This document shows, one piece after another, positions 34,001 to 45,409 of a stretch of DNA of 64,000 bases. Positions within the stretch are counted from its first letter, which is position 1; every line of letters begins with the position of its first letter. The stretch lies in contig NC_088295.1 of the NCBI RefSeq assembly GCF_032854445.1, positions 58,323,249-58,387,248 on the forward strand, in the 5' to 3' direction. The translations under genes and the position numbers were made by a program. This stretch comes from Liolophura sinensis. Taxonomy: Eukaryota > Mollusca > Polyplacophora > Chitonida > Chitonidae. Under the pieces are notes generated by a model. The model was given only the letters and a program-made list of their open reading frames with translations, was not told where the DNA came from and ran no database searches.

Positions 34001-37000
34001 GGTTTCTTTCTTATATTTCTGCTCAAAGAGATCTCTTATGGATCAAACGTTGACATTTATACTAACAATAAACAACTTTTTAATTGATTTTTTAAAAATT
34101 TATTTACTTATTTATTTATTTAAATGATTTATGTTTTTCTCCGTGCTCAAATTATATTTCACTAACAATATTTTTATTAATAAGAAATTCAAGTAGAATC
34201 AAATATATGAATATATTACACGATTTACGCCACACCAGACAGTTATCATCTTTTTAATTGATTACAGGCTATCTCCAAACACATTATTATTGACGCGATC
34301 GCCGTTACGGAAAAGGCGGATAAAAGGATTGAAGAGCTGGTGGAAGACACGTCAGGTTCTATTTATTACTTTTCCAACAGAGTAGGTTTCAACGCCTTAA
34401 ATGAAGCCTTAATTACCATAGGACAACGGGGAACAGGTTAGTAACATATACAGCTTTCAGCACCGACATCAGCTTTGACACATTCTAATAATAACGCTAT
34501 ACATGTGCCTAGGTGATCACTGGCCTAGTTGTTAATATGCCATCGCTGCACAATGACCCATGCCGGAGCCTTTTACCAAAGTCGTCACTGTGAGTTCAAG
34601 TCCAGCTCATGCTGGTTTCTTCTTTTCAGTCGTACGTGAGAAGGTGTTGCAGCAACCTGCATATAGTGACTGGTTTTCCCCGGGGCCCTGTCCGGTTTCC
34701 TATCACCATAATACTGGTCATCGTCCTATAAGTGAAATATTCTTGTTAAACATCAATAAAATAAATTAACATATTCGTCATACTTGAGACAAATGGATAT
34801 ATTTTTACGTCCAGTTATTTTCCATGTAGGTAAAGGTAATTTCGAGAGGAATATATTTCTGAACATCCAAGGTGCCGAATGATTTGGTATTTCACACTAA
34901 TCTTGCAGTAAGCACCAAACAATGGCAACATAGATTCGAGTCGATCAGGCATTAGTGCTACTATTCTATATATCTATCCTTGGAATTAGGGTTGTTAACA
35001 ATTTTTATGCAGCACTGTATGTCCACGCTGTGTCCCTTTTTCATTCTATAAGAATATAAACATGTTTTTATCACGAACACCGCCAGTGGATGCAAACATC
35101 ACTATCAGAAACGAATAATATATTTTAGACGACTAAATCCATTATCCCACGAACCTTTTGCAAATGTTTGTCAAGAAAAGAAAATGTGCCGAAAAATTCG
35201 CGTGGTAACCCATGGAAGTAATGTTGGATACTATTCTTCGCATTTGACTCCATCAGAGGCTCGCAACAGGCCAATACTCTTGTTGAGTAATTCGGTCACA
35301 ATCATGGGAAACCACTCTTACGAGGACACTGTCATCATCGATTCATCCATCGGAAGGAAGACAGAGTTTCTGATTGGTCACTCTTCGCACGATATCACCA
35401 TCGAGGTGACGACACCATCTGGCCGTAAAATATCCCGCAATGATTCCGAATATATCACAGATACTGTATTCAGCTTGACCCAGATACAAATTCCCGGAAT
35501 GGCAGAAGTATGTTTTATAATTTTACAATTAGCAAGCTATAAAGCCATATTGATTGTAAATTCATAATTACTTGGTTTTTGTGTTGTTGTTTTTTTTTTA
35601 AGAATGACTATAATTGTGAAAAGACGTGGTTACGCCTCAATGGAGAATTATTTTAATAGTCATTATCGGTTTCACCATGCTCTGCTCGGTTTCGACCCAC
35701 CACAATCCTTGCCACCGTCGTATAAATAGAATATTTTTAGTACAGCGTAAAACACCAAGCCAATTAGAAAAACAAATAAATAGGATGCAACTAGAGCAAA
35801 AGATGAGCCAGACTCTGAATTGTTTTCTTTCATGTGATCATAATTCCACTCTTACAGAAAGGCGATTGGAAATTGAGCGTCGGAAACCCGAATTCAATGG
35901 AACAGTCTGTTACAATAACTGTGATATCAGGCACCGCAGATCGGAGTGACCCAATTCTAACCTCGGCAGCATGGACTAAGAGAACTGTCCAATTTCCATA
36001 TGAGCATCAGATACTATACGTCAGTGTGTCCAAAGGTAAGATACTAGTCTGTAAAACGGGGTGGTTACAAAAGGCAATTAAAAGTTACCCTATATATCGA
36101 GATAGATATATAACAATGTAGAATCAAAGAACGCACAGCATATGCCCACTTTGCTAAAGGCGAGAAAATCATTATTCATTTTCACGTTCATAGCGTTTAG
36201 GAATAGTTTGGATCGGTTTATCGTTCTTGTTCTTTGGGAAAGGCTTTATCGACTTCATTGTTAACATTGCTGAAAAAGTTTGTAATAGGTCTGCTCTGAC
36301 ATCCCTCTTTCGTAACACGACAGCGAGTATGAGATCAGTTTTCAGGTGTGTATCAACAAGGGGTGGGACCTCACTTGTTGTAAAAAAAAAAAGAGAGCGT
36401 ATCACCCGTTGAGAGTTACAGAAATGTTTAGAGATCTAAAATGAAGTCGATTTTTTCAGCTTAAGAGTTCCCCAAAGCTGTCTATTGTATTTAATTTGGA
36501 CCAGTACGGCATAAAACACCAATCAACTAAATAAACATTTGCTAGGGAAAAGTTTGGAACACAACAGCAACATTCACATGGATAACTCTGTCTAGAATTC
36601 TGCATTTTGAGTTACGCTAGAGGTTTTCCTTTTTAAATGCTTCCGGTATCAAGCCGCCAGATGTATAACAGGGAAGTTTGAATCGTCACACGGGCAATAA
36701 CCAGAAGTTAACTTACCATAGCTACGTAGCGATTTATTATTTATCTATTTATTTATTTAAATGTTTATGTGATCTTTGTGTACCGCCATGAACAAAAAAT
36801 TTACCCTTTGCCATCGCAATAAGTTTTATGGGTAGATGAAACCGGTGAGCCCAGGGTAGGTTACTGTCGAAAGTTACAACTTTTGACGTAGGCCTATAGA
36901 TATACACGTGGTCGACAATGAACGTTAGATTCTGTAAATAGGTATTTGCATGAGCATCGTCGACCTCTTATTGTCACTAAAGGAGAGAGAGGAATCCATA

Positions 37001-40000
37001 AAATCCGTGCCCAAAGCTAGCTTTGTACCTTAAAGGCCTACATCTATATACTTTGACATGCTCTGAACTAATGTTCCTTGACAATCATACCTATTAACTG
37101 GTGTTATACATTGTGAATATTTATGGCAACTGTGTTCTGTGGGGAGACCTTCATCCAATACGAAAAATTTAGACTAATTTCAATACGAACTGTAGTAACT
37201 TTTTAACGTACACGTGGTTTTTGTGAATCATCAACTCTGCTAACTTGTATTGGATATACCTGGTGGGCTATATTACCTACTTTTTGTCTCTTATGACCTC
37301 TGGTCAAGTTTTCTTCCATTTCTCTCTATTTGTTTTTTATTTATTATAATTTATATTATAATGTTTAAAAATGTATTCACCAAATAGCCCAGTAGTAAAT
37401 ACAACGCCTGAGCTTGTCTCTTACATATGAAATTGAATGACATCAGGAAGTTATTTTATAAAGTTCTCAAGTTCCAAGAAAGAACATGTATTTTCTTTGT
37501 AACACAGGACTGTCCCCTGTGCTGTACGCTGATGTGGTGGCCACATTGGAAAGACCCAATAATTCAAACGGAACAGCCTCCAATTTAAAGCTGCCCGTCA
37601 AAGATAATGGAGCTGGTGAGTTTCCACACTTCCAAACGCGACCTCCAGTTTTCACGTCTGAAACAAAAACGGTTACACTGTAATTCTTAAAACAGTTACA
37701 AGACAGACCCATACGCGGTCTAACTTTCAGCGGAATATTTCTTACAGTAAATTCAAATAATGTAACAAATGGAAATTGGCAAAACGTCTGATTTCTCATG
37801 GGATTTGTACAGTGCTTAATGCTAGTAAGGTAACTGTAATGAATTCAGTTTCATGTCTCGCTGCACAAGGCTCACTTATAGTGAACATAAATTCAGCCAC
37901 TAAAGCTGAATTATTAAATAAGGTAGTATTGAAATAAATGTACTAAAAATATGTTTAAAAATTCTACACCGTTTATCAACAAAATAAATAACAAACAATT
38001 CCAAGTACCTAGCCATTCATATGCTGATGCGATTTTGCCATGTTAGAGCTATCTATAATGACGTCACAAAACCTAGGCGCTCTCCCTTACCATCAGCATG
38101 AAACAATGTTATAATAAGAAAATACAAACAAAAACGCCTAATACTCATCCAGAGAGTATCAGCTCTGTTCCGTGTTCAAAGGGTCGGTGTTTGTTTTAGT
38201 TTGGCGCTCGGTCAGTGCAATGCTGGTGAACTCTAGCGTCGTGTTCTAGCGGTTCTGCTCGTCCTCGTCCTGCATGATTGTAAGCATTTGGCCTAGCTGG
38301 CTATACCGACTTCAGTGAATTTACCAAACATAGCACTACCTTCTGATAGATAACAGATTCTTTCATTCAGATTTTGAGAAGATATTTTCGTAGTAAGTCT
38401 GACTTTGCTAAGGAAAAATTATTCAAAGTCACAATATCTTTCTTCAAGTAGTGATCGGCTCTCCCGAGGTGTTTTTCTTGCCAGCACACCCTGACAAATT
38501 ACTGCAGTATCCTGCCCAACATGTATGCAGTGTGACATGGGCAGCCCTTCTCAGTCCCTTGCACATGTGTGGTCCAAAATGTATCAGTTTAACACTTAAA
38601 CTAACCGCAAAATCTAATTTGCATCGGTATCTGTCCATCCGCTATAAGACACCACACTGACAATCGAGAGCTAATAGATTTTGTCAGGTGACAGCCAACT
38701 ATCACGTGACACGTTTAGCCCTATTGATTGGCCAAGTTCATAAGGGCTTTTACAACATGGCTACTTGGAGTGAATTGTCCGTCAGTACATATCCCCAATG
38801 TTGAGCTTCATCTTCTCGGCTTTCAAAACTTTGCAGAATATTTTACACATTTCTCTGTGATAACCGCGTCCTATATATTTTTTTACATGTACATATAGTG
38901 ACAGAATTTAGGTTTACTTTAATATTGCAACCTCTAAGATTGTAATGGTTAGAGTGATATTGTTTAAACTTTGTATAAAAGTGGGGTGGGAGAAATATAA
39001 CTGCACCAACTCAACCAAATGCCATCCAACAGATAGCATATATATATATACGGCTTCCTGTCTTAAAGGAGGAGAAAACATAAAAAATTACATAAAGTTG
39101 AGATAAAGGAGTGCAAAAAGTTCGTTGTAAATGTGGTCTTCAATATTGTTTTTCGATTTTCTTCAAAGAGAAAAAGAAGCTAGAAATTATTTTTGTATGA
39201 TGGGTATTTGGGACCACCTTTTGTATTGTCTTTGCGTAATAATATTGTAAATGAGTATGTAACGCATGTTTAACAAATACGGTTACACAAGAAATTTTTT
39301 TCATGTACAGTTGTGATTAACCTGGAATTTTAGATTTAAAATATAATCGTAAATATGATCATAATTCAGATTAAATGCATATCTTTGAATATAAACAGCA
39401 ACTTTACATTCAAATAATTAAAAATAAAAAATTACATTCGCCTGAAAGAAGAAATGCTCAAAATTATTAAAGACCATGTTTGCAGATAAGTTTTAACGCG
39501 CTTTTATCATTTCTATATTTTCGTCTCCTTTAACAACCAACGCCACTGTTCTGTTTAACATCTGTTACAAAAAATGTAATGTTCTGATTCAGATTTGTTC
39601 TGAAGCAGACGAGAAAAAGCATGGGTAAAGTTAGCTTTGAGATGAGTTTGCCATGCTCCCAGCTTAGCGCCCACATTGCATTTCTGAAAGCTAAAATGAA
39701 ACAGATCTCAGATCTTGGGTAAAGTCCAATTGGAAGACAAAATACTACATTGTAAATTCTGCTTTATAGACCATACCATATTCAGATCTGGGCCTGCTTG
39801 CACAAAAAGATTGTAGCTACGCCATCTTAGTTTATAAGTAGCGCTAGTTGCACAAAGAAATTGTAAGGCGATTGTCAATTTTTGATGTTGTAATCGCGAT
39901 CAGAGGCCAAATTTAGCTTGTACATAACGGTATCATGTATTAATGGACAACGCACTAGTAAATAAATTTTCTTGCCTTCATTTTCAAAAGAATTCTGTTC

Positions 40001-43000
40001 ATCATAATGGTTCATCAGCTAACAACAACAACCGTGAATAAATACTCGTAATATCTTTTTGAGACTATTACATTGCATATCTTTACAAATCGAGTCGAAA
40101 AGTACTAATGAACCGTCTATCTAAAGCAGGTGTTTGTATATAGCGTTTTTTGGAGATATTATAAGTTTTTATAAAAGTATCGACCCGATTGTAATTTCTG
40201 ATTGTAAGTTAGGCCTAAAGCTATCGTAGCTTCGTGCAAGAGGGTGTCGATTGTAAGCTAAGGTTACGATAGAGATCTTTGTGATTTACAATAAACTTAG
40301 CCTTACGATTATTTTGTGCCAGCAGCCCCTGAGGATAAAGGTGTAGAAAAATGTCAATGACGTCCTGTATCTATGCGAAAGCCTCCCTCTTACACCAGTG
40401 TTTATAAAGGAGACAAACCCAGATAATAAACTGATGATTTTTTTTCTGTCCCGCATTGGCACATATCATGCTTGCGCATGGGGTTGCCATTCCTTTAAAA
40501 CATGTATATAATGACGTTTCTGGCGACATGTATACGTGTACATACATACGATATCAACATGGTCCATAAAGACCACCATACAATCCACATCATTTGACTT
40601 CATTTAATGCAGTGAAAAAACTAATGTAAAAAAGTAAAGATAATTTAGAGACAATTTCAATGACTTTTCTGTCGAAACTTAGTTCATGTTTGACGTTTCT
40701 TTCCAATTAAACATTGGACATAGACTTGTCAGAAAAAGAAGTCATTTCCAAAATGTGGGGGCGCTATTCACCATTTACCGCATGCATTGTTGCATATTTT
40801 AGGTGGCGACGTAGCGAAGGATGATGGCATTTACACTACATATGTGACCTACTTCAGTGAGAATGGGCGATACAATGTAAAAGTCAAAGTAACTGCTTCG
40901 CCGGAGACTGTTGTTGTGAAAAACAAGATCGTCGGTACAGGTGGAAGCGGAGCGGCCGGGAGAAAGCGAGATCGAAGAGAGACCGGATACATACAACGGA
41001 CGGAAGAATTTCAGCGCGTGACGTCAGCAGGGTCCTTTAAGCTACAGAACTTTACAGAAGGTAACACTGAGAAAGAAGAGTTCTAATTGCCACAAGAGAA
41101 AGATTAATGGCTGAGGATGGCTCGAGTAGAATGGGAAATGAAAGTAGGAAACTTGCCCAAGATACAATAAAATTAAGAAATAATGATCCTCCTATGGGTG
41201 TCTAGCGGCAGTTTTACAGCGAATAAGGTGGGCGAGGTTTTTATTTAAATTAATGTTTTTAACTTCTCCCACCTTGTTGACTGTTAAACCGTCGTCAGAC
41301 ACCCATAGCAGGAACGCTATTGTTATTCTGTAATCTGCCTTGATGCGTTTAATGTGGGCAACAAGTACTTGAACAAGAATATCAATACTTTCACACCCAT
41401 GCTAAGCAGCATTGGAAGATTCCAACACAGTTATTCTATATAGCACGTGGCCAACGACGTTTCCTTCACCAGGCGAAACCATTGATTATGACCAAGAGGG
41501 GTACCAGGCTACATGTATATATGTGACTATTTTCAATTCGAAAACGTATCAAACTGATCACAAATGTGACTGTAGGAAATTCAATTAGGAAATTGCTTTA
41601 ACATTCGTACTAGGTACCTGTCTGCTTGTAGCCTTTGACAATGACTCATTTTTCACCAAGAATTGAACATTGTTGTCAGGCGTGTACATATCGTCTGCCA
41701 CATATTTGTCACAAAATTTTAACTTTACGTCACAATGGATGGGATAAAGAGTATGCATCGTTGTCGCGAGAAATTGTGGGACACCCGGCGGGTGACAACT
41801 AGGACCATTGATACAATGGTCAACAAAAACGATATTCAATTTGATAAATAAAGATTCATCGTCATCGTTTGAGCTTTTCCCCCACACTATAATGAGTGTA
41901 TCATGAGAGTTATAGTTTTTGGTTGCATTCTTTATATGTAATAAGAAAACGTTAAGGGGTTATAGAATGCTCCATTGATCAACTTGAAATTTTGCTTATT
42001 CAATTTTACCTCAAGAGTGCACAACACTATAATCTTTCAGAAAATCAGATTTAAATACTGAGTAAAGCGTATGGACAAAAGCTACACACAGGCGTAATAC
42101 GCCAGCCAGGTGTAGCCAGAATACATAACCAAGGATTTAAATCATGTAATAACCGAATTTAGCATATGACTGTAAAACTTTTTTCGTGCTAGGCATTGAC
42201 GCTTTTCCGCCTGGAAAGGTGACCGACTTACGGGTGACGGTGGATGATGGTGCGGAGGAAATGACGCTCAGCTGGACGGCTACAGGGGCAGATCTAGATC
42301 AGGGGACAGGTACGTGACGTCACAGAGACGTTATAAGGTCCAGCTGCGTGTACAGGTATAACTACATGTATAAGATCCTGTAGTTCGTATACGTTGTTAT
42401 CCTTAGTTTCCTGTACGGGGTGGCAACTACCTTCCACCCCACGGCAACTGCTGTCCAGCACATGAAAATTATCCTACACGAAGTTGCAACGACCTTCCAC
42501 TGGACAGCAACTACCGTCCACCATATCAGAGGTATCTTGCACCCAATGACAACTAACATCCACTTCACGGCAACACCTGTCCTAACACATGACACCTACC
42601 CTGCACGAAGCGGCAACCACCTACTACTGTCCACCACATAAGTTATCCTGCACAGTCGCGACTTTCTTCCACTCCACGAGAACTACCGTGCACAACACGA
42701 GAGTTATCCTGCACGTATTGGTAACTGCCTTCCACTCCATGACGACTATTGTCTTTCACCTGACAAATTCGCATGAAAATTATCCTCTATTGCGCGAGAA
42801 TTATGATTCATCACAATATACTTACCATGTGGCAGATGATACCTGTACAGCCTCAAGTATACCACGCCCACCATATGACAGTTATCATATCTGGACTACC
42901 CGTTTTCATTGTTCGTGAGGCCATGTGGACAATAAAGCCCTAGTCCTAGACAGTCCTGGATCACTCCAAAGTTCGGTCCTTGGCGGTCCGTGACAAGCCA

Positions 43001-45409
43001 TGGTCAATTGGTAGACATCCCGACGTGATACCTGAATGAACCATGGTGAACCGAGATGGCCCACAGGTCACCCCGGCGGTTTTGAACAGTTCAAAACATT
43101 CGTACAGTCAAAAAATTAATCTGTTAGTATTAACAGAAGGTCTGTTGCCTTGGTGATGCTAGAATGTCTTTTGTTATTGTAACAGATTTTTCTGTACCAA
43201 ACATATTCTATTGGCATAAAAATTCTGTTAAACTAACGAGATAACATGTTGAATATGACAGTATTATGTTATAATAACAGAATACATTCTAGCATCACTC
43301 GGACAACAGACTTTCTGTTAAAATTAACAAATTAGAGTGTAGCCATCCTAGAAATTGCTTGGAAGTATCTTGTACCGTAATGATTTCGTAGTAGCAACGG
43401 GGTGACCAAATGTGCAGATTGTACTGGTATCGTTGCAAATTCGTGGCGATCCTGTGTGGACCAGAGACTGGCAACACGGTTTATCCCGTTTATAGTACGG
43501 CATTATTAAAGATGGATCCACGTTCGATAAGAATCTTGAACATCCTTCACCATTCATAGTAACATGGTATGCAAAGTTTTGACACAATGCTCTATTCCGC
43601 AGCTTCCGGGATATACTGTCGACCTACTATGTGGCCTATCCCGGACCACCGTAGTCTACAGTAGCTATACCGTGTCGGTTCATAGTCTCACCGTAATATT
43701 GATCATGCTGACACCGTGTTACTCGTAAATGATAAGACCACTTTTACTTTGCTGAACCCTTAAATCCCTGACGCTTCGGGAAGATCTCTGGCTATCCGTA
43801 CTTCAACCTTGTTATATGTGCAATGTAACACGACTTAGCGAATTGTCAGAATAGGACGTCTCAGTTACATGATGGAATATATGAAAATTCAGAAGTAATT
43901 TAAACCTGTATATGTATTTCTCGCGGTGTCATTCATACGTTATACCAATTCACATCACTGAACGATTATATTTTGCAGTATCTTCTTACGTGTTGTGGAA
44001 ATCCAAAGATTTTGACACAATCTACTCTAATCATTGGAATGCCACAAAGGTACAAGTTAACATAACACCACAGGCTGCTGGCAAGGAAGAGAACTACACC
44101 ATACGTGTCGAGGAAACAGGTATGCTAAGCCCCTAATAACATAATATAGTAAATTTTTCAGCTGGTCTCTCCCATGCAGTTTTACAGTATGCTTGTATTG
44201 AATCTTACACGGTATGTGGTTAAAAAGCCTTTTGTTATCGCACGGATTATTAATATGTGTTATTTTATTGATTCTCGGTATTCGTATCCGTACTTAAACC
44301 GTTATCAAACTGAAATCGTAGACAAAGTCCATGAGGAAATTTTTCTGCAAGCTTCAAGCAATTTTGAACTCTCAAACATGACTTACTCTTTTCTTGCCAA
44401 TATTTCCATCTACAGAAATTGCTCAAATGTCTTCTTCTCGAGAACAAATGATTTGTTTGAGCTGAGATTTGTGGATACCTAGATAGAACATGTCCAGAAA
44501 AATAAAGCTTGCAAAAATAGCTCATATTTAAAACAAAAATGTAGAAATTCGCCTATATTTGCACATTTAGTCACGAGACTTATTTTCGAACTGAAGCATG
44601 AACGGAACATGTTCGCTACCTAATGTAATTTGAACTGCTGATTATGAGCCTGTTAACATATTTCCTATGTTTTACAGTTTTTTCTACAATTTATTATGTG
44701 TGAAAAGTCGAGAAAATTGCAATTAATTGCTGCCGAACTAACAGATTACCACGGTCGTTTGAGAAACGAATCTTACATATACAGGCAATGCATTTCCTAT
44801 TCTCGTTCCAAACAACAGCTGCTTTCAGACACTTTAACGGCTCAAACTTAGGTCGGGTTAGATTTTTTATGATAAGGCCTTTCTTATCAGTTATAAAGAC
44901 GATGGTCGCCATCATAAGAATGTAAAAATAAGCCCTGGGGGTACAGCTGTCTTCTCCTAAATGAATACACGAATTACTGATTATGCCTTTACACCACTTT
45001 GCTTCCGAGAATACCATATCAGTTAGTATCAGACCTAACTTCTTGGGCCATTTCCCCCGCTGTGTTAAGCCATTTGCGCTAGACATTCTTCAGCACTGTT
45101 TTTTTTTTTGTTGATTTTGCAACAGGAAACGTGACCTATTATTTTGCCCTGGAGGCCGTGGACAATAGCGGTAACGTCAGTCCGCGCTCTAACATCGTCT
45201 CCGTGTCGCTGAAGTACCTGAATGACGAAGTAACTCAGAGTCATATTGTGCTTGAGCCCACCCTGAACCTTCCTTTAATAGTCGGCTGTGTAGTCGGAAG
45301 CTTCGCTTTCATCGCTCTCGTCATTGCCGGAATTATTATCTACATGTATGGCCAAAGAAAGGGACTCTGGAGAGTCAAATCTGGAACAGAGCGTCAACAA
45401 AATGGCTAG
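24797..45409 (+). CDS. Calcium-activated chloride channel regulator (CLCA) homologue, 15 exons
   Basis: Exons: 24797-25047, 26727-26979, 30220-30346, 30832-31052, 31347-31511, 32777-32951, 33879-33997, 34268-34436, 35257-35507, 35858-36035, 37508-37615, 40803-41060, 42193-42309, 43979-44119, 45126-45409. The sum of 2,817 nt gives 938 residues plus stop, the usual CLCA size. Domain order: signal peptide, N-terminal metalloprotease-like domain with HEWAH, cysteine-rich segment, VWA domain with DTSGS, GGTS and TDG (all MIDAS parts), beta-rich domain, FN3-like segment and a C-terminal membrane helix. CLCA proteins are secreted or anchored metalloproteases that self-cleave and modulate TMEM16-type chloride currents. 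All 14 introns use GT-AG. A partial second CLCA gene lies at 59155-63552 (-). Confidence 0.92.
25541..25850. repeat. Dispersed repeat, copy A (CLCA intron 1)
   Basis: Shares TTCGCTTTACATCACT, GACCTCGGCGTTGT and TTTGTACAAAATT with 48310-48632 in the same order and orientation. Class unknown. Confidence 0.65.
26727..26979 (+). CDS. CLCA exon 2: N-terminal domain
   Basis: Begins [17 protein letters not shown], the conserved CLCA segment, then continues to the [16 protein letters not shown] region and ends with TYEK in phase 0 at AAAAG|GTTCGT. Confidence 0.9.
26980..30219 (+). other. CLCA intron 2 (3.2 kb)
   Basis: No coding exon was found between TYEK and the HEWAH exon, and the two join in frame. 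The intron holds a family-2 SINE end (27893-27975) and a stretch around 29320-29470 that resembles 49020-49160. Confidence 0.6.
27893..27975 (+). repeat. 3' fragment of family-2 SINE
   Basis: Shows the family-2 end: CGACATATGACTGAAAAAGT and GTACGACGTAAAACCC. Confidence 0.7.
30220..30346 (+). CDS. CLCA exon 3: HEXXH metalloprotease motif
   Basis: [19 protein letters not shown] carries the zinc-binding HEWAH and the downstream GVFDEY typical of CLCA. Both His and the catalytic Glu are intact. Phase 0 in, phase 1 out at ACAG|GTAATA. Confidence 0.93.
30832..31052 (+). CDS. CLCA exon 4: cysteine-rich segment
   Basis: Reads [18 protein letters not shown], then [18 protein letters not shown]. The acceptor is TGCAAAG; the stronger-looking AACAG at 30808 leads out of frame to a stop. 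Ends VWE, phase 0, at GAG|GTATGA. Confidence 0.85.
31347..31511 (+). CDS. CLCA exon 5: start of VWA domain
   Basis: [15 protein letters not shown] leads into [23 protein letters not shown] is the first MIDAS element (DxSxS). Phase 0-0. Confidence 0.93.
31540..31680 (+). repeat. Probable family-2-type SINE remnant in intron 5
   Basis: The end (CTGAAATATTGTCGATGTGG, then TGTTAAGCC and CATTCATTG) resembles family-2 tails. The open frame that runs over it is only read-through from exon 5. Confidence 0.4.
31982..32016 (+). repeat. G-rich tract (quadruplex-prone) in CLCA intron 5
   Basis: Six or more runs of at least four G separated by single bases. Fits the G-quadruplex pattern on the coding strand. 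Confidence 0.7.
32777..32951 (+). CDS. CLCA exon 6: VWA domain, middle
   Basis: [20 protein letters not shown] through [16 protein letters not shown] supplies the conserved MIDAS Thr. Phase 0 in, phase 1 out at GATG|GTAAGG. Confidence 0.92.
33012..33200 (-). repeat. Degraded family-1 SINE in CLCA intron 6
   Basis: The reverse strand matches the SINE body and tail (TTTTTCGCCGTACTC, GGCAGGTTG, CGTACGACAGGAGAGGAA). Confidence 0.7.
33412..33433 (+). repeat. Poly-G tract
   Basis: An almost uninterrupted run of about 20 G with a single C, in CLCA intron 6. Confidence 0.85.
33606..33867 (+). mobile_element. Family-1 SINE with 13-bp target duplication at the exon 7 acceptor
   Basis: The SINE head (GTGGCTCAGTTGGTTAGCGC) through its ATAAATAAA tail is bounded by TGTTGTTTCAGGT at 33593-33605 and again at 33868-33880. 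The duplicated bases are the 3' splice site of exon 7 itself. Confidence 0.9.
33879..33997 (+). CDS. CLCA exon 7: VWA domain, third MIDAS element
   Basis: [11 protein letters not shown], then [17 protein letters not shown] and QVKNQ. TDG provides the MIDAS Asp. The donor after AATCAG (GTGGGT) is preferred over the earlier ACTCAG|GTCAAA. Phase 1 in, 0 out. Confidence 0.9.
34268..34436 (+). CDS. CLCA exon 8: end of VWA domain
   Basis: [20 protein letters not shown], then [19 protein letters not shown], typical of the CLCA VWA C-terminus. Phase 0 in, phase 1 out at ACAG|GTTAGT. Confidence 0.9.
34510..34770 (+). repeat. Family-1 SINE, diverged, in CLCA intron 8
   Basis: Retains GAGTTCAAGTCCAGCTCATG and the ATAAGTGAAATATTCTTG tail; the head is mutated. 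Confidence 0.8.
35257..35507 (+). CDS. CLCA exon 9: beta-rich middle domain
   Basis: Starts [18 protein letters not shown] and continues [17 protein letters not shown] to [11 protein letters not shown], aligning by eye with the CLCA 'DSTVGxDT..' and 'IPGTA' motifs. Phase 1 in, 0 out. Confidence 0.86.
35667..35785 (+). repeat. 3' part of family-1 SINE in CLCA intron 9
   Basis: Contains CCGTCGTATAAATAGAATAT and GCGTAAAACACCAAGCC. Confidence 0.7.
35858..36035 (+). CDS. CLCA exon 10: beta-rich domain
   Basis: [20 protein letters not shown], then [14 protein letters not shown] and [11 protein letters not shown]. Phase 0 in, 1 out at AAAG|GTAAGA. Confidence 0.88.
37508..37615 (+). CDS. CLCA exon 11
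   Basis: [17 protein letters not shown] and [11 protein letters not shown], matching the CLCA 'PV..A.V.A.IE...G.' and 'L.DNGAG.D' segment. Phase 1-1. Confidence 0.9.
39055..39245 (+). repeat. Dispersed repeat shared with 55738-55930
   Basis: Shares CTTAAAGGAGGAG near the start and GGGTATTTGGGAC near the end with the second copy, in the same orientation. Confidence 0.55.
39788..40333. mobile_element. Foldback element (MITE-like) in CLCA intron 11
   Basis: The left end GGGCCTGCTTGCACAAAAAG and the reverse complement of the right end (GGGCTGCTGGCACAAAATAA) form an imperfect long inverted repeat. Several internal copies of GATTGTAA and TTACGAT occur. No transposase is present. Confidence 0.55.
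40803..41060 (+). CDS. CLCA exon 12
   Basis: [18 protein letters not shown] and [13 protein letters not shown] match the conserved CLCA segment. A dibasic-rich stretch [11 protein letters not shown] follows, which could be protease-sensitive. Phase 1-1. Confidence 0.9.
41187..41310. mobile_element. Short foldback element in CLCA intron 12
   Basis: The left arm beginning CCTATGGGTGTCTAGCGGCA pairs with the right arm ending AGACACCCATAGCAGG over about 45 bases around an AT-rich loop. Confidence 0.6.
42193..42309 (+). CDS. CLCA exon 13: FN3-like segment, first part
   Basis: [20 protein letters not shown], then [16 protein letters not shown]; the CLCA 'FPP.KI.DL.A.....V.LSWTAPG.D.D.G' motif. 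Phase 1-1. The copy in the second CLCA gene (63436-63552, -) has the same length. Confidence 0.92.
42360..42905 (+). repeat. Minisatellite in CLCA intron 13
   Basis: Imperfect units built on ATTATCCTGCACGAAG, GGCAACTACC and TTCCACTCCACG, about 60 bases each. The equivalent intron of the second CLCA gene has a related array (62560-63115). Open frames in it are artefacts of the repeat. Confidence 0.75.
43110..43336. mobile_element. MITE with about 65-bp inverted repeats in CLCA intron 13
   Basis: The left arm contains TTAACAGAAGGTCTGTTG and GTGATGCTAGAATGT. The right arm contains ACATTCTAGCATCAC and CAACAGACTTTCTGTTAA. The arms enclose an AT-rich core of about 90 bp. No coding capacity. Confidence 0.8.
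43979..44119 (+). CDS. CLCA exon 14: FN3-like segment, second part
   Basis: [38 protein letters not shown] and [10 protein letters not shown]. Phase 1-1, 141 nt, same length as the homologous exon 61172-61312 (-). Confidence 0.92.
45126..45409 (+). CDS. CLCA exon 15: FN3 end, membrane helix, stop
   Basis: [18 protein letters not shown] closes the FN3 fold. The segment [20 protein letters not shown], continuing GIIIYMYG, is a membrane helix followed by a basic tail (QRKGLWRVK) and TAG. This is a type I anchored CLCA rather than a purely secreted one. Confidence 0.93.

Larger units (their letters stand above)
37616..40802 (+). other. CLCA intron 11 (3.2 kb)
   Basis: Flanking exons join in frame across this interval. 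It contains a dispersed repeat at about 39055-39245 and a foldback element at about 39788-40333. The rest is AT-rich with nothing recognised. Confidence 0.55.
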
